Positions 9,295 to 18,360 of a stretch of DNA of 64,000 nucleotides are shown one piece after another. Numbering within the stretch: the stretch's first letter is position 1; each line of letters starts with the position of its first letter. A program made the position numbers and the translations under genes. Source of the DNA: Pelagibacterium nitratireducens (lineage in GTDB: Bacteria; Pseudomonadota; Alphaproteobacteria; Rhizobiales; Devosiaceae); NCBI RefSeq assembly GCF_037044555.1, contig NZ_CP146275.1, positions 1,530,501 through 1,594,500 of the forward strand. Direction: 5' to 3'. The notes under the pieces were generated by a model. That model saw only the letters and a program-made list of their open reading frames with translations, did no database searches and was not told where the DNA came from.

Positions 9295-11505
9295 CTAGTT
9301 GATTGTAGCGCCCATGAAGGTCGGAAACCAGCCTTCATAGGCGGCGTTGAGGTCTGCGACCGATATGGACCGGGCCGCGCCAAGCTTCAAGGTATCGCCG
9401 CCCGTCGTGCCGATAATGACGGCGGAAACGGGCGAAGCGGCGACGATTTCCCCGGCCAGGTCGGCGGAGGCCGTGACGATATAGCGGCCCTGATCTTCGC
9501 CGAACCAGGTGGCAAGGGTCTCGTGCTCGGGTGCGGCGATTTCAGCGCCGATGCCCGATTTGATCGCTGCTTCGGCGAGGCCCAGAGCGAGACCGCCGTC
9601 GGACAGATCGTGGGCCGAGCGGATTTTTCCCGCGCGGATGAGGGAAAGCACGAAAAGCCCGGCCTTTTTCTCGTGATCGAGATCGACATAGGGCGCGGTG
9701 CCCTCGCGACGGCCCAGAACGTCGCGCAGATAGGCCGATTGGCCGAGATGGCTGCCCCAATTTTCCGGCGCACCGATCAGGACGATGACATCGCCTTCGC
9801 GGGCGAAACCGGAGCGGGCCATCTTGGCATGGTCTTCGATCAGGCCGACGCCCGCGATGGTGGGGGTTGGCAGGATGCCGCGGCCGTTGGTTTCGTTATA
9901 GAGCGAGACATTGCCCGAAACGATGGGGAAATCGAGCGCGGTGCAGGCTTGGCCGATGCCTTTGATGGCGTGGACGATCTGGCCCATGATTTCGGGGCGT
10001 TCGGGATTGCCGAAATTGAGATTGTCGGTGGCGGCGAGCGGTTCGGCGCCCGTCGCGATCAGGTTGCGCCAGCATTCAGCAACGGCCTGCTTGCCGCCCT
10101 CGAAGGGATCGGCTTCGCAATAGCGCGGATTGACGTCCGAGGAGAAGGCCAGCGCCTTGGTGGGGTGGCCTTCGACGCGGACCACGCCGCCATCGCCGCC
10201 CGGGGTCTGGAGCGAATTGCCCTGGATGAGCGTATCGTACTGCTCATAGACCCAGCGGCGCGAGGAGTGATTGGCCGAGCCGAGCAGCGCAAGGAGGGCG
10301 TCGGCGATATCTGCGTCCGGTACGGTCGCCGGGTCGAGCGGGGCGGGCAGAGCAGGGACAACCCAGGGGCGGTCGTATTCGGGAGCCTCGTCGCCCAGAT
10401 CCTTGATGGGAAGGTTGGCCACTTCTTCGCCCTGGAACAACACGCGGAAGCGCAGATCGTCGGTGGTCTTGCCGACGGTGGCGAAATCGAGTTCCCACTT
10501 TTCGAACACGGCGCGGGCCTGGGCTTCCTTTTCGGGATGCAGGACCATGAGCATGCGCTCCTGGGATTCCGACAGCATCATCTCGTAGGGCGTCATGCGA
10601 TCTTCGCGCACGGGTACGGCATCGAGATTGAGCTCGATCCCCAGATCGCCCTTGGCGCCCATTTCGACGGCCGAACAGGTGAGCCCTGCCGCGCCCATAT
10701 CCTGAATGGCGATCACCGCACCGGTTTTCATCAATTCGAGGCAGGCTTCGAGCAGGCGCTTTTCGGTGAAAGGGTCGCCGACCTGGACGGTGGGGCGCTT
10801 TTCCTCGATGTCGTCGCCAAACTCGGCCGAGGCCATCGTGGCGCCGCCAACGCCATCGCGGCCGGTCTTGGCGCCGAGATAAACGACGGGCAGGCCGACG
10901 CCCTTGGCTTCGGAGAGGAAGATCTTGTCGGCATCGGCAAGGCCGGCGGCAAAGGCGTTGACGAGGATGTTGCCATTGTAGCGGGCATCGAACTGGACTT
11001 CGCCGCCAACGGCCGGGACGCCGAAGGAATTGCCATAGCCCCCGACACCGGCCACCACGCCCGAGACGAGGTGCTTTGTCTTTTCGTGATCGGGTTCACC
11101 AAAGCGCAGGGCGTTCATCGCCGCGATGGGGCGGGCGCCCATCGTAAAGACGTCACGCAGAATGCCGCCCACGCCGGTTGCCGCGCCCTGATAGGGCTCG
11201 ATAAAGGACGGATGGTTGTGCGATTCCATCTTGAAGACGACCGCCTGACCATCCCCGATATCGACAACGCCCGCATTTTCGCCCGGACCCTGCAGCACGC
11301 GCGGGCCCTTGGTGGGCAGGGTCTTGAGCCATTTTTTCGAGCTCTTGTAGGAACAGTGTTCGTTCCACATGGCCGAGAAAATACCGAGTTCGGTGAACGT
11401 CGGTTCGCGCCCGATCAGGTCGAGAATCTTCTGGTATTCGTCGGGCTTTAGGCCATGATTGGCGACGAGTTCGGGGGTGATTTCGATATCGTTGCGGAGG
11501 GTCAT
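9295..11505 (-). CDS. purL: Phosphoribosylformylglycinamidine synthase subunit PurL
   Basis: 736 residues, the small-type PurL that works with separate PurS and PurQ. It catalyses the ATP-dependent conversion of FGAR to FGAM in purine synthesis, using ammonia made by PurQ. Typical segments include the N-terminal [32 protein letters not shown] and the second-half [15 protein letters not shown]. It lies 61 bases downstream of purQ in the same direction, and bolA follows. Confidence 0.97.
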   Translation of the reverse strand: MTLRNDIEITPELVANHGLKPDEYQKILDLIGREPTFTELGIFSAMWNEHCSYKSSKKWLKTLPTKGPRVLQGPGENAGVVDIGDGQAVVFKMESHNHPSFIEPYQGAATGVGGILRDVFTMGARPIAAMNALRFGEPDHEKTKHLVSGVVAGVGGYGNSFGVPAVGGEVQFDARYNGNILVNAFAAGLADADKIFLSEAKGVGLPVVYLGAKTGRDGVGGATMASAEFGDDIEEKRPTVQVGDPFTEKRLLEACLELMKTGAVIAIQDMGAAGLTCSAVEMGAKGDLGIELNLDAVPVREDRMTPYEMMLSESQERMLMVLHPEKEAQARAVFEKWELDFATVGKTTDDLRFRVLFQGEEVANLPIKDLGDEAPEYDRPWVVPALPAPLDPATVPDADIADALLALLGSANHSSRRWVYEQYDTLIQGNSLQTPGGDGGVVRVEGHPTKALAFSSDVNPRYCEADPFEGGKQAVAECWRNLIATGAEPLAATDNLNFGNPERPEIMGQIVHAIKGIGQACTALDFPIVSGNVSLYNETNGRGILPTPTIAGVGLIEDHAKMARSGFAREGDVIVLIGAPENWGSHLGQSAYLRDVLGRREGTAPYVDLDHEKKAGLFVLSLIRAGKIRSAHDLSDGGLALGLAEAAIKSGIGAEIAAPEHETLATWFGEDQGRYIVTASADLAGEIVAASPVSAVIIGTTGGDTLKLGAARSISVADLNAAYEGWFPTFMGATIN

Positions 11506-11566
11506 TTCAGCCAGTCGTCAATGAGGAACCGGGGCGTTGAGCATTTCCACCTGGTGTGCGGACACT

Positions 11567-12226
11567 CTAGTTGAGAAGGCCGGCGAACAGGTTCTTGCCG
11601 TCCTCGCCGCCATGGGCAGGTTCGATCAGGTTTTCGGGGTGGGGCATCAGGCCCAGAACGTTGCCGCGGGCGTTGGTGATGCCGGCGATGTTGTTGATCG
11701 AGCCATTGGGGTTGGTTTCCGCAGTATAGCGGAACACCACCTGGCCATTGTCCTCAAGCGCGGCGATCGTATCGTTATCGGCGAAGTAATTGCCGTCGTG
11801 GTGGGCGACAGGGCAGCGGAACACCTGGCCCTGCTCATAGCGGCGCGAGAAAGCGGTGTTGGCGTTGGCGACTTCGAGGTTGACCTCGCGACAAACGAAT
11901 TTGAGCGAGGCGTTGCGCATCAGCGCGCCGGGAAGGAGCCCGGCTTCGGTCAGGATCTGAAAGCCGTTGCAGACGCCGAGGACATGAACGCCTTTTTCGG
12001 CCCGTTCGCGGATCACATCCATCATGGGCGAGCGGGCGGCGATGGCGCCGCAGCGCAGGTAATCGCCGTAGGAAAAGCCGCCGGGAATGACAATCAGGTC
12101 AACATCGGGCAGTTCGGCATCCTTGTGCCAGGCGACAGCAGGCGGCGTGCCGCCAATCTTTGTCAGCGCCGCGATCATGTCGCGTTCGCGGTTGAGGCCG
12201 GGAAAGACAACGACTGCGGACTTCAT
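11567..12226 (-). CDS. purQ: Phosphoribosylformylglycinamidine synthase subunit PurQ
   Basis: 219-residue class I glutamine amidotransferase that supplies ammonia to PurL. Nucleophile Cys86 lies in GVCNGFQ, and His196/Glu198 in MPHPENL complete the triad. The ATG at 12226 starts the conserved [12 protein letters not shown]; the upstream part of the frame is not PurQ-like. Unlike the common arrangement, purS is not immediately upstream: an acyltransferase gene and a terminator intervene, so purQL needs its own promoter between 12227 and about 12295. Confidence 0.96.
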   Translation of the reverse strand: MKSAVVVFPGLNRERDMIAALTKIGGTPPAVAWHKDAELPDVDLIVIPGGFSYGDYLRCGAIAARSPMMDVIRERAEKGVHVLGVCNGFQILTEAGLLPGALMRNASLKFVCREVNLEVANANTAFSRRYEQGQVFRCPVAHHDGNYFADNDTIAALEDNGQVVFRYTAETNPNGSINNIAGITNARGNVLGLMPHPENLIEPAHGGEDGKNLFAGLLN

Positions 12227-12295
12227 CGCGCTGGGTCTCGCTTTTTCGATATTGGGGCTGGCACCGGATGGCCGCCTTGTCGGGATTCTGGCCGC

Positions 12296-12338
12296 AAAAA
12301 GCAAGGGGATTCGTACGCTTTCACATACGAATCCCCTT
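12296..12338 (-). terminator. Strong terminator after the acyltransferase gene
   Basis: A perfect 13-bp stem (12303-12315 with 12326-12338), loop of ten bases. On the minus strand it is followed by GCTTTTTGC. It separates the acyltransferase from purQ. Confidence 0.85.
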
Positions 12339-12405
12339 CAAGTTCGCGTGGTCGCGCTTCCGAACCCGATATGTGGTCTGAAAGCCCCTCAGCGTTGAAG
12401 CGAGC

Positions 12406-13491
12406 CTATTCGGCCGGGGCGGGAGCCGGGCGCTGTGCCCAGCGGCTGCCGGGTGCGCCGGGCAGGTGCGCCCAGGCGGGCCGTTCGAAGAGGAACTTGC
12501 CCAAGCCTGTCTTGCCGATGATCCAATAGAGGATGAGGGGGCAGACGACTGCGACGATCAGGCAGGCAAGGCTGGCAATACCCGCATCGATCTGGGGAAC
12601 GAAGCGCAGCAGTATCGTACGGAAGCTGCCCATTGGGATGACGAAGCTGAGATAGATGACGATGGAATGGGCACCCATCCAGCGCAGCCAGTCCATGGCG
12701 GCAAGGCGGGCGAGCAACACTGCGGCCGCGCAGATCGCGGTGGCACCGGCCATGGCCATGAGGAAATGGGCGCCAGGGATGTTGTCGACGCCGCTGGTCA
12801 CAACACCATAAGTGACCGAATGACCCGGCGAGAACACCAGAGCGCCATTGGCCAGTGCCCAGGCTGCAAGCCCTGCAACAGCGAGGGCGGGATGGGACTG
12901 GATCCAGTCTGACAGCTTGAAGATAGCCGGTGCCAGAGCGTAGCCGGCGTAGAAATAGACGAAGTACTCGGCCACGTAGTTGACGATGGAAAGTGGCGTT
13001 GCGACCGGGGCGATGGAAGCTGCGGCAGCCACGATCAGCACGGCGATGTGGGGTACACGCAACTGAAAGAGCAACTTGGCGATCAGGCCATAGATGGCCA
13101 AGGCATAGATGAACCACAAGATCGAATAGGGCTCGTAGATGGCGCTGGCCATGAGGGCGAGCGTGCCGGCAGGGTCGCGGTCGACGATGAGATGCTTGAA
13201 GGCGATCAGGATCACGGCCCAGAGCGCATAGAAATAGAGGTAGTGGACGACGCGCCGGTCGGTGAAGTTGCGCCAGGGGCGGGCGATGACCGCCGAAAGG
13301 AAAAGCCCCGAAACGAGGAAGAATTCGGGCATGCGGAAGGGGGTTGCGAAGCCGAGAATGTAGTGCATGAAGCCGACGCGCTCGGTCGCTTCGCCCACGC
13401 CGTAGGTGGAATGCATCATCACAACGAGAATGATGGAAAGGCCCTTGGCCACATCGACCCAGGCGTGGCGTGGTTTGGCAGTGTCAGTCAT
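12406..13491 (-). CDS. Acyltransferase 3 family membrane protein
   Basis: About 361 residues with some ten hydrophobic segments. It opens with WVDVAKGLSIILVVMMHS, the conserved catalytic-histidine region of acyltransferase family 3 (OafA/NodX/OpgC type). These membrane enzymes O-acylate extracellular polysaccharide, glucan or lipid; the acceptor is unknown. The PEFFLVSGLF segment near residue 65 is also typical. The ATG at 13491 follows GGGGAC. It lies between purS and purQ and is flanked on both sides by terminators, which suggests insertion of an independent unit into the purine cluster. Confidence 0.83.
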   Translation of the reverse strand: MTDTAKPRHAWVDVAKGLSIILVVMMHSTYGVGEATERVGFMHYILGFATPFRMPEFFLVSGLFLSAVIARPWRNFTDRRVVHYLYFYALWAVILIAFKHLIVDRDPAGTLALMASAIYEPYSILWFIYALAIYGLIAKLLFQLRVPHIAVLIVAAAASIAPVATPLSIVNYVAEYFVYFYAGYALAPAIFKLSDWIQSHPALAVAGLAAWALANGALVFSPGHSVTYGVVTSGVDNIPGAHFLMAMAGATAICAAAVLLARLAAMDWLRWMGAHSIVIYLSFVIPMGSFRTILLRFVPQIDAGIASLACLIVAVVCPLILYWIIGKTGLGKFLFERPAWAHLPGAPGSRWAQRPAPAPAE

Positions 13492-13589
13492 ATCGCGTCC
13501 CCAAAGCAAGATTTGGGGCGATTATAGTTCAAGGCACTAAACGGCGCCTTTCACCAATGATAACAACTGGAAGCGTGGTTAAGAATGCG

Positions 13590-13618
13590 AAAAGGCCGGA
13601 GGGATGCTCCGGCCTTTT
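13590..13618. terminator. Terminator downstream of purS and the 28-residue ORF
   Basis: AAAAGGCCGGAG (13590-13601) pairs perfectly with CTCCGGCCTTTT (13607-13618), so it has A and T tracts on both sides and can act in either direction. On the minus strand it closes the purC-purS transcript. Confidence 0.88.
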
Positions 13619-13654
13619 CGCGAAAAATCGTACCGCCGGGGGCGGGTGGGGTGT

Positions 13655-13741
13655 TCAGACCACCGGAACGGTGCCGTAGGCGGCAACCATTACGCCGATG
13701 GCGAGAAAGAACAGGGCCGAAAGGGAAACGGTCTTCAGCAT
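13655..13741 (-). CDS. Putative 28-residue single-span membrane microprotein
   Basis: A short frame starts at ATG 13741 and ends with TGA at 13655. It encodes 28 residues: a basic start (MLKT), then an uninterrupted hydrophobic stretch (SLSALFFLAIGVMVAA) and YGTVPVV. A GGAG ribosome site lies about eleven bases upstream. The ORF lies 66 bases after the purS stop and 36 bases before a strong terminator, so it occupies a transcribed, protected position. Coding status is inferred; no homolog is known to me. It is too short for routine gene callers. Confidence 0.5.
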   Translation of the reverse strand: MLKTVSLSALFFLAIGVMVAAYGTVPVV

Positions 13742-13807
13742 TTCAAGGCATACTCCATGGCGCGCGGACGCGACAAATTGCGCGGGATTTAATTTAAATG
13801 GCAGAGG

Positions 13808-14050
13808 TTAACCGATGATCTCTACGGCGTAATTTTCGATCACGGTGTTGGCGAGAAGCTTTTCGCACATCCTCTCGATTTCCGTTTTCGCACTAACGGG
13901 ATCGGTGGCCGAAAGTTCCAGATCGAACACCTTTCCCTGCCGTACGGACTCGACTCCGGCAAAGCCGAGACCTTCGAGTGAACCTTCGATGGCCTGTCCC
14001 TGAGGATCCAGGACACCGGTTTTCAAAGTGACGATGACGCGGGCTTTCAT
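13808..14050 (-). CDS. purS: Phosphoribosylformylglycinamidine synthase subunit PurS
   Basis: 80 residues beginning MKARVIVTLKTGVLDPQG, the hallmark of PurS, the small subunit that joins PurL and PurQ and helps channel ammonia. It is 59 bases downstream of purC on the same strand. purQ and purL are about 1.6 kb further on, beyond two terminators, although the three products form one complex. Confidence 0.95.
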   Translation of the reverse strand: MKARVIVTLKTGVLDPQGQAIEGSLEGLGFAGVESVRQGKVFDLELSATDPVSAKTEIERMCEKLLANTVIENYAVEIIG

Positions 14051-14109
14051 GGTTCCGTTTGGCCTTTTGGTTGGGCGGAAGAATTTTCGTTATCCCGGGA
14101 AAACTCCGG

Positions 14110-14874
14110 TTACTGAACCAGCCGGGGACCGGTGGTCAGCGCGTTGTCTGCCTCGACGAGAATGCCGAGACGCTGGGCGACTTCGCGATAGGCATCGACG
14201 AGACCCCCAAGATCTTCGCGGAAGCGGTCCTTGTCGAGCTTGTTACGGGTCTTGATGTCCCATAGCCGGCAATTGTCGGGTGAGATTTCGTCGGCCAGCA
14301 CGATGCGCATGAGGTCACCCTCATAAAGGCGGCCGCATTCGATCTTGAAATCGACAAGCTGGATGCCGACGCCCATGAACAGGCCGGTCAGGAAATCGTT
14401 GACGCGCACGGCGAGCGCCATGATGTCGTCGAGCTCCTGGGGATTGGCCCAGCCGAAGGCGGTGATGTGCTCTTCGGAGACCATGGGATCGTTCAGCGCA
14501 TCGTCCTTGTAGTAAAATTCGATGATCGAGCGGGGAAGCTGGGTGCCCGATTCAAGGCCCAGACGCTTGCAGAGCGATCCCGCTGCGACATTGCGCACGA
14601 CCACTTCGATTGGGATGATCTCGACTTCGCGGATCAACTGTTCGCGCATGTTGATGCGGCGCACGAAATGGGTGGGGATGCCGAGCGTATTGAGCTTGGT
14701 GAAGATGTACTCGGAAATCCGGTTGTTGAGGACGCCCTTGCCATCGATGATCTCGTGCTTGGCGCCGTTACCGGCGGTGGCGTCGTCCTTGAAGTGCTGG
14801 ATCAGCGTGCCGGGCTCGGGGCCCTCATAGAGCACTTTGGCCTTGCCTTCGTAGATCTTGCGACGACGGTTCAT
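14110..14874 (-). CDS. purC: SAICAR synthetase PurC
   Basis: 254 residues of phosphoribosylaminoimidazole-succinocarboxamide synthase, which joins aspartate to CAIR using ATP. Diagnostic regions are the [19 protein letters not shown] start, the [15 protein letters not shown] motif, [11 protein letters not shown], and [14 protein letters not shown]. Length is normal. It heads the purC-purS transcript; the divergent gene upstream is the DUF1476 protein. Confidence 0.96.
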   Translation of the reverse strand: MNRRRKIYEGKAKVLYEGPEPGTLIQHFKDDATAGNGAKHEIIDGKGVLNNRISEYIFTKLNTLGIPTHFVRRINMREQLIREVEIIPIEVVVRNVAAGSLCKRLGLESGTQLPRSIIEFYYKDDALNDPMVSEEHITAFGWANPQELDDIMALAVRVNDFLTGLFMGVGIQLVDFKIECGRLYEGDLMRIVLADEISPDNCRLWDIKTRNKLDKDRFREDLGGLVDAYREVAQRLGILVEADNALTTGPRLVQ

Positions 14875-15160
14875 TTCGACGGTGTCCCGTAGATTGCGTG
14901 GTTAAGCGGGTCGGAATTTGGGCGCACTCATGCGCCTTTTTGGGTGGCCAATGCAAGCCCTTTCATGGGGCGGGCCAAACCATTCACGCTCTACATATCG
15001 CGATTCCGCCCCCTGTTGCGCAAAAACTGCGATAAGGGTTTACGCAGGCGTCTGGCGGGCGTGCAATACGTTGATTTTGAGGGCGATAGAGCCTATTTCA
15101 AACCGTAAACCGCGCGTGGCGGCCAGTACCGGAAAACCAAACAAGCCGAGGGACCGAGAA

Positions 15161-15487
15161 ATGTCTTCATTCGACGAACGCCAGAGGGGCGAGGAAGCCA
15201 AATTCGCCCATGACGCATCGCTGCGATTCAAGGCCGAAGCGCGCCGCAACAAGCATCTGGCGCATTGGGCCAGCGCCGAAATGGGCGTGACCGAGGCCGA
15301 TGCGATTGCCAATTATGTTGCCGAAGTGATCGCCGCAGACATGACAGAGGCCGGCCCGGCCGACGTCGCGCGCAAGATCAAGGCCGATTTCGAGGCCAAG
15401 AATATCGAGATCGACGAAAAGACCATCGAGGCCAAGATCGCCCAGTTCGATATTCAGGCGCGGGCCGAGGTGCTGGCCGAGGCCTGA
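15161..15487 (+). CDS. DUF1476 protein, F1-ATPase zeta-type inhibitor
   Basis: 108 residues, highly charged and alpha-helical, starting MSSFDERQRGEEAKFAHD. This is the DUF1476 family, whose Paracoccus member is the zeta subunit that blocks ATP hydrolysis by F1-ATPase through its N-terminal helix. The ATG at 15161 follows GAGGGACCGAG; the longer upstream frame is not conserved-looking. It lies divergent to purC in the position usual for Hyphomicrobiales. A stand-alone gene, followed 25 bases later by a DUF1801 protein. Confidence 0.9.
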   Translation: MSSFDERQRGEEAKFAHDASLRFKAEARRNKHLAHWASAEMGVTEADAIANYVAEVIAADMTEAGPADVARKIKADFEAKNIEIDEKTIEAKIAQFDIQARAEVLAEA

Positions 15488-15512
15488 GGTTCGGGCTCGG
15501 AGGGCAGGCGCC

Positions 15513-15911
15513 ATGAAAGGCATCAGGCACGAGACCATTGCCGGCTATCACGCGGTCCAGACCGATGAGGATCGCGCGATCTGCGAGCAGCTGCGCGGCG
15601 TCATCGACCGGGTGCTGCCCGAGGCCGAAAGCAAGATCTGGCACGCCCATCCGGTATGGTTTCTGGCCGGCAACCCGATCGTTGGGTACAGCAAGCTCAA
15701 GCATTGTGTGCGGCTGTTGTTCTGGAGCGGGCAATCCTTCGAGACCCCGGGACTGGCGCCTGAAGGCACTTTCAAGGCGGCCGAAGCCCGCTTCACGCGG
15801 GCCGGGGAGGTAGATGAAGGCCTGCTGATGCAGTGGCTCGAAGAAGCCCGTACGATCCAGTGGGACTACAAAAATCTCATTAAGAAGCGAAAGCTGGAGC
15901 GGCTGATCTAG
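15513..15911 (+). CDS. DUF1801 domain protein
   Basis: 132 residues. The core (LRGVIDRVLPEAESKIWHAHPVWFLAGNPIVGYSKLKHCVRLLFWSG) is that of DUF1801 proteins related to YdhG, small soluble proteins of unknown biochemical role. The ATG at 15513 is weakly preceded by a purine-rich stretch (GGAGGGCAGGCG). It shares direction with the DUF1476 gene and ends at a clear terminator. Confidence 0.75.
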   Translation: MKGIRHETIAGYHAVQTDEDRAICEQLRGVIDRVLPEAESKIWHAHPVWFLAGNPIVGYSKLKHCVRLLFWSGQSFETPGLAPEGTFKAAEARFTRAGEVDEGLLMQWLEEARTIQWDYKNLIKKRKLERLI

Positions 15912-15936
15912 GGATTGATCCAGGCTCATCTGAAAG

Positions 15937-15964
15937 CCCCGCGTACTCGGCGCGGGGTTTTTTA
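15937..15964 (+). terminator. Rho-independent terminator
   Basis: CCCCGCG (15937-15943) pairs with CGCGGGG (15951-15957), followed by six Ts. It closes the DUF1476-DUF1801 transcript. Confidence 0.85.
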
Positions 15965-15999
15965 TTGCAAAACAGATAAGTGTATGCTTATCTGTTGGC

Positions 16000-16314
16000 A
16001 TGGATGATGATTCGCTTTTCAGGGCACTGGCCGATCCCACACGCCGCGCGATCTTCGAGCGGCTGAGCGCCGGGCCAGCCAATGCAAGCGGGCTGCGCGA
16101 GGGCTTCGGCATCAGCCAGCCGGCGATGAGCCAGCATCTTGGCGTTCTGGTCGGAGCGGGGCTGGTGCGGCAGGAGCGGGATGGCCGGTTCGTCAATTAC
16201 GAAGTCGATCCGGCCGGTATCGGGCGGATCGGGGCCTGGCTGTCGCGATACAGGGCCTACTGGCCGAGCCGGATGGCCGATCTTGATGAGGTTTTGAGGG
16301 AGATGGATCAATGA
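16000..16314 (+). CDS. ArsR-type winged-helix regulator
   Basis: 104 residues. LADPTRRAIFERLSAG is the classic start of ArsR-family winged-helix repressors, followed by the recognition helix in GISQPAMSQHLGVLVGAGLV. No metal-binding cysteine pair is present, so it is not a metal sensor of the usual kind. It overlaps the SRPBCC gene by ATGA; this ArsR plus AHSA1 pairing is common, and the regulator probably controls its own operon. Confidence 0.87.
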   Translation: MDDDSLFRALADPTRRAIFERLSAGPANASGLREGFGISQPAMSQHLGVLVGAGLVRQERDGRFVNYEVDPAGIGRIGAWLSRYRAYWPSRMADLDEVLREMDQ

Positions 16315-16631
16315 GCAAGACGATCGAGATGGAATTCAGCTTCGATGCGCCTCCGGAAAAGGTCTGGCGCGCAGTCTCCATCGCCCAGTATCGCGAACGC
16401 TGGCTGCCGGGCACCGATCTTGCGCAGGACGAGCCGGTGGCTCTCGAAGAGGGAAGCGCTGTGAGCTATCGCATGCGCGACAGTGCACCCCCGCATGAGG
16501 AAAGCGTCGTCACCTTCCAGATAGCCGCCGACGGCTCGGGGGGCACGCGGCTCGAAATCATACAGCGTCTTGTGGTCGAGGTGCCGGCTGCCGCCAATGC
16601 AAATGGCGAGACGATGATGCTGGCCGCCTAA
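16311..16631 (+). CDS. SRPBCC (AHSA1-like) family protein
   Basis: 106 residues. [26 protein letters not shown] is the start of the Bet v1-like SRPBCC fold found in AHSA1/START proteins, which bind hydrophobic ligands. It is shorter than the usual 140-150 residues, and the C-terminal helix region seems reduced. Translationally coupled to the ArsR-type gene. Confidence 0.75.
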   Translation: MSKTIEMEFSFDAPPEKVWRAVSIAQYRERWLPGTDLAQDEPVALEEGSAVSYRMRDSAPPHEESVVTFQIAADGSGGTRLEIIQRLVVEVPAAANANGETMMLAA

Positions 16632-16675
16632 GGCCCTCTTTAATTCTTATCAGTACCAAGCAATGGAGGTCGCCC

Positions 16676-17281
16676 ATGCGCGACACGATGCAACTCGTCC
16701 CCATGGTGGTCGAGCAATCCCAGCGCGGCGAGCGCTCGTTCGATATCTATTCGCGGCTGCTGCGCGAGAGAATCGTTTTCGTCAATGGCGGGATCAACGA
16801 TGCGATGGCCTCGCTGGTCTGCGCGCAGCTTCTGTTTCTGGAGGGCGAAAACACGAAAAAGCCGATCCAGATGTATATCAACTCCTATGGCGGCGTGGTG
16901 ACCAGCGGGCTGGCCATGTACGACACCATGCAGTTCATCCGCTCGCCGGTGCATACGCTGTGCATGGGCACGGCGCGGTCGATGGGTTCGTTCCTTCTGA
17001 TGGGCGGGGAAGCCGGTTTCCGCGCCGCATTGCCCAATGCCAGCCTGCATGTGCACCAGCCTTTGGGCGGGTTTCAGGGGCAGGCCAGCGACATGCTGAT
17101 CCATTCCGATGAAATGCAGCGCACCAAGAAGCGGATGATTGAGCTCTACGCCAAACATTGCGGACGCAGCTATGACGAGGTTGAAAGAACGCTCGATCGC
17201 GACCGGTTCATGACGCCGCAGGAAGGCAAGGAATGGGGGCTGATTGATACGATCATGACCGAGAGAGCGCCAGTTGGGTGA
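16676..17281 (+). CDS. clpP: ClpP-family serine protease subunit
   Basis: 201 residues of the barrel-forming Clp peptidase. The catalytic triad is visible as Ser102 (in TARSMGSF), His127 (in VHQPLGG) and Asp176 (in DRDRFM). [23 protein letters not shown] is the usual mature N-terminus. clpX and lon are not adjacent, so this is probably a stand-alone paralog. Alphaproteobacteria often carry more than one ClpP, and whether this is the principal one cannot be told. Its last four codons and stop lie inside repeat family 2, copy 2. Confidence 0.88.
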   Translation: MRDTMQLVPMVVEQSQRGERSFDIYSRLLRERIVFVNGGINDAMASLVCAQLLFLEGENTKKPIQMYINSYGGVVTSGLAMYDTMQFIRSPVHTLCMGTARSMGSFLLMGGEAGFRAALPNASLHVHQPLGGFQGQASDMLIHSDEMQRTKKRMIELYAKHCGRSYDEVERTLDRDRFMTPQEGKEWGLIDTIMTERAPVG

Positions 17282-17391
17282 TGACGGTCTGCAAAACGCA
17301 ATCTCCTGCGCTTCCGATGCTCACGTACTTTGAAGTACGCTCCGCTCCGGTTCTCGAAGATCGCCTTTTTCGACTCGCCCTGACCCAACTG
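17271..17391. repeat. Palindromic repeat family 2, copy 2
   Basis: It is bounded by a perfect 9-bp inverted repeat, CAGTTGGGT (17271-17279) and ACCCAACTG (17383-17391). The central hairpin CGTACTT-TG-AAGTACG and the block GATGACGGTCTGCAAA match copy 1 at 5292-5490. It overlaps the end of clpP and fills the gap between the convergent clpP and hydrolase genes. Confidence 0.7.
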
Positions 17392-17404
17392 CTCGCCGCT
17401 GCGG

Positions 17405-17956
17405 CTATATCCGGCTCATCAGCCGGGTGAACATTAGCAGCCCCTCGGGCCAAGGACCGTGGCCGGATTCGATGTTGATATGGCCGACATCGCCCGCGAC
17501 ATGGAAATCGGAGCCCCAGCGGGCTGCAAATTCGGCGGCGCGTTCGACGCTGCAATAGGGGTCATTGGAAGACGCGACCAGCATCGAGGGGAATCTGAGC
17601 GGGTCGGAGGACAGACCCCGAAAGGGCGAGGTCGCTTCCGGGACGTCGGGGTGCTCGTCGACATCGGGCGGGGCAACGAGAAAGGCGCCTTTGACCTTGG
17701 TATCGGCCTGGGTCTGGCTCGCGGCAACAATGGTCTGAACGCCGAGCGAATGGCCGACCAGAACCACAGGCCGCGTGGCCATCATGATCTCGCGTTCGAG
17801 GGTTTCGAGCCAGCCGGCGAGCGTTGGGGCTTCCCATTCGTCCTGTTCGACGAATTTTGCATTGCGGATCTTTTCGACCCAGCGGTGCTGCCAGTGGCCG
17901 GGGCCGGAATGACCCAGTCCGGGGATGATGAGGATGTCGGCGTCTGCGGTTTTCAT
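17405..17956 (-). CDS. RBBP9/YdeN-family alpha/beta hydrolase
   Basis: 183 residues. IIPGLGHSGPGHWQHRW near the start and nucleophile Ser70 in GHSLG mark the RBBP9/YdeN family of small serine hydrolases. GDVGHINIESGHG near the C-terminus supplies the histidine. Natural substrates in bacteria are unknown. The ATG at 17956 (MKTADADILI) is chosen over the longer frame because the extension lacks conservation-like features. Confidence 0.82.
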   Translation of the reverse strand: MKTADADILIIPGLGHSGPGHWQHRWVEKIRNAKFVEQDEWEAPTLAGWLETLEREIMMATRPVVLVGHSLGVQTIVAASQTQADTKVKGAFLVAPPDVDEHPDVPEATSPFRGLSSDPLRFPSMLVASSNDPYCSVERAAEFAARWGSDFHVAGDVGHINIESGHGPWPEGLLMFTRLMSRI

Positions 17957-18045
17957 AGCACGATTACTTGGTGGATTTCCGGCAGTTGCGCAAGGGGCCG
18001 CTCGGCGGGAGGGGCGACTGCAGGCTTGTCGTTTTGACGGGACTG

Positions 18046-18062
18046 CTGACACAGGCTGTCAG
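18046..18062. promoter_or_regulatory. Palindrome upstream of the 63-residue ORF
   Basis: CTGACA and TGTCAG form a perfect 6-bp inverted repeat with a five-base spacer, in the 147-base divergent gap about 42 bases before the ATG at 18104. It could be an operator; no regulator is assigned. Confidence 0.3.
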
Positions 18063-18103
18063 GGTGTTTCTGTTATGTTCTTATTGCAACGGAGAGCGGA
18101 CAA

Positions 18104-18295
18104 ATGACGGAATGGAAAATGGCCCAAAGCCGCACACTCAAGGCAAGCCGGGCCGGGAGCATCCTTGCCATGCTCAGGATATCTCCTGTTTTCAGTGAGC
18201 GGCGGGGCCGGGCACAAGCTGTGCCCGACACGCTGCGGGTGGATGTGGGATTGGAGCCGAAAGAAACGCGCCGGACGTGGCGGGATTATCGCTAG
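18104..18295 (+). CDS. Hypothetical 63-residue protein
   Basis: A small basic protein that I do not recognise. The C-terminal part (LRVDVGLEPKETRRTWRDYR) faintly recalls DUF1127-type small proteins, but not enough to assign it. A GGAG ribosome site lies nine bases before the ATG. The TAG stop (18293-18295) falls in the outer CTAG of repeat family 1, copy B, the same pattern as three clear genes in this window. That supports the ORF being real but could also mean it was truncated. Confidence 0.45.
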   Translation: MTEWKMAQSRTLKASRAGSILAMLRISPVFSERRGRAQAVPDTLRVDVGLEPKETRRTWRDYR

Positions 18296-18360
18296 ATGCT
18301 TTGTTTGTCGCGTCTCCGAACCGCAAGACCGTTTCCACTTTTGCTGGACCCGCTCTATTC
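18292..18360. repeat. Palindromic repeat family 1, copy B (short, truncated)
   Basis: About 69 bases match the outer half of copies A, C and D: the TTTGTCGCGTCTCCGAACCGCAAGACCG region and the GCTGGACCCGCTCTA end. The CAAATCC-type second hairpin is missing. It lies between convergent frames and carries both their stop codons, 18293-18295 (plus) and 18355-18357 (purB, minus). Confidence 0.7.

Noticed and set aside
9271..11451. 726-codon frame antisense to purL
   Set aside because: It mirrors the whole of a certain housekeeping gene, and its composition (Gly/Ala/Asp/Arg) is that of a complementary-strand shadow.
14921..14941. GGCGCA/TGCGCC hairpin with TTTTT between purC and the DUF1476 gene
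   Set aside because: A six-base stem with T run, but there is no plus-strand gene upstream to terminate; it may be chance or part of the DUF1476 leader.
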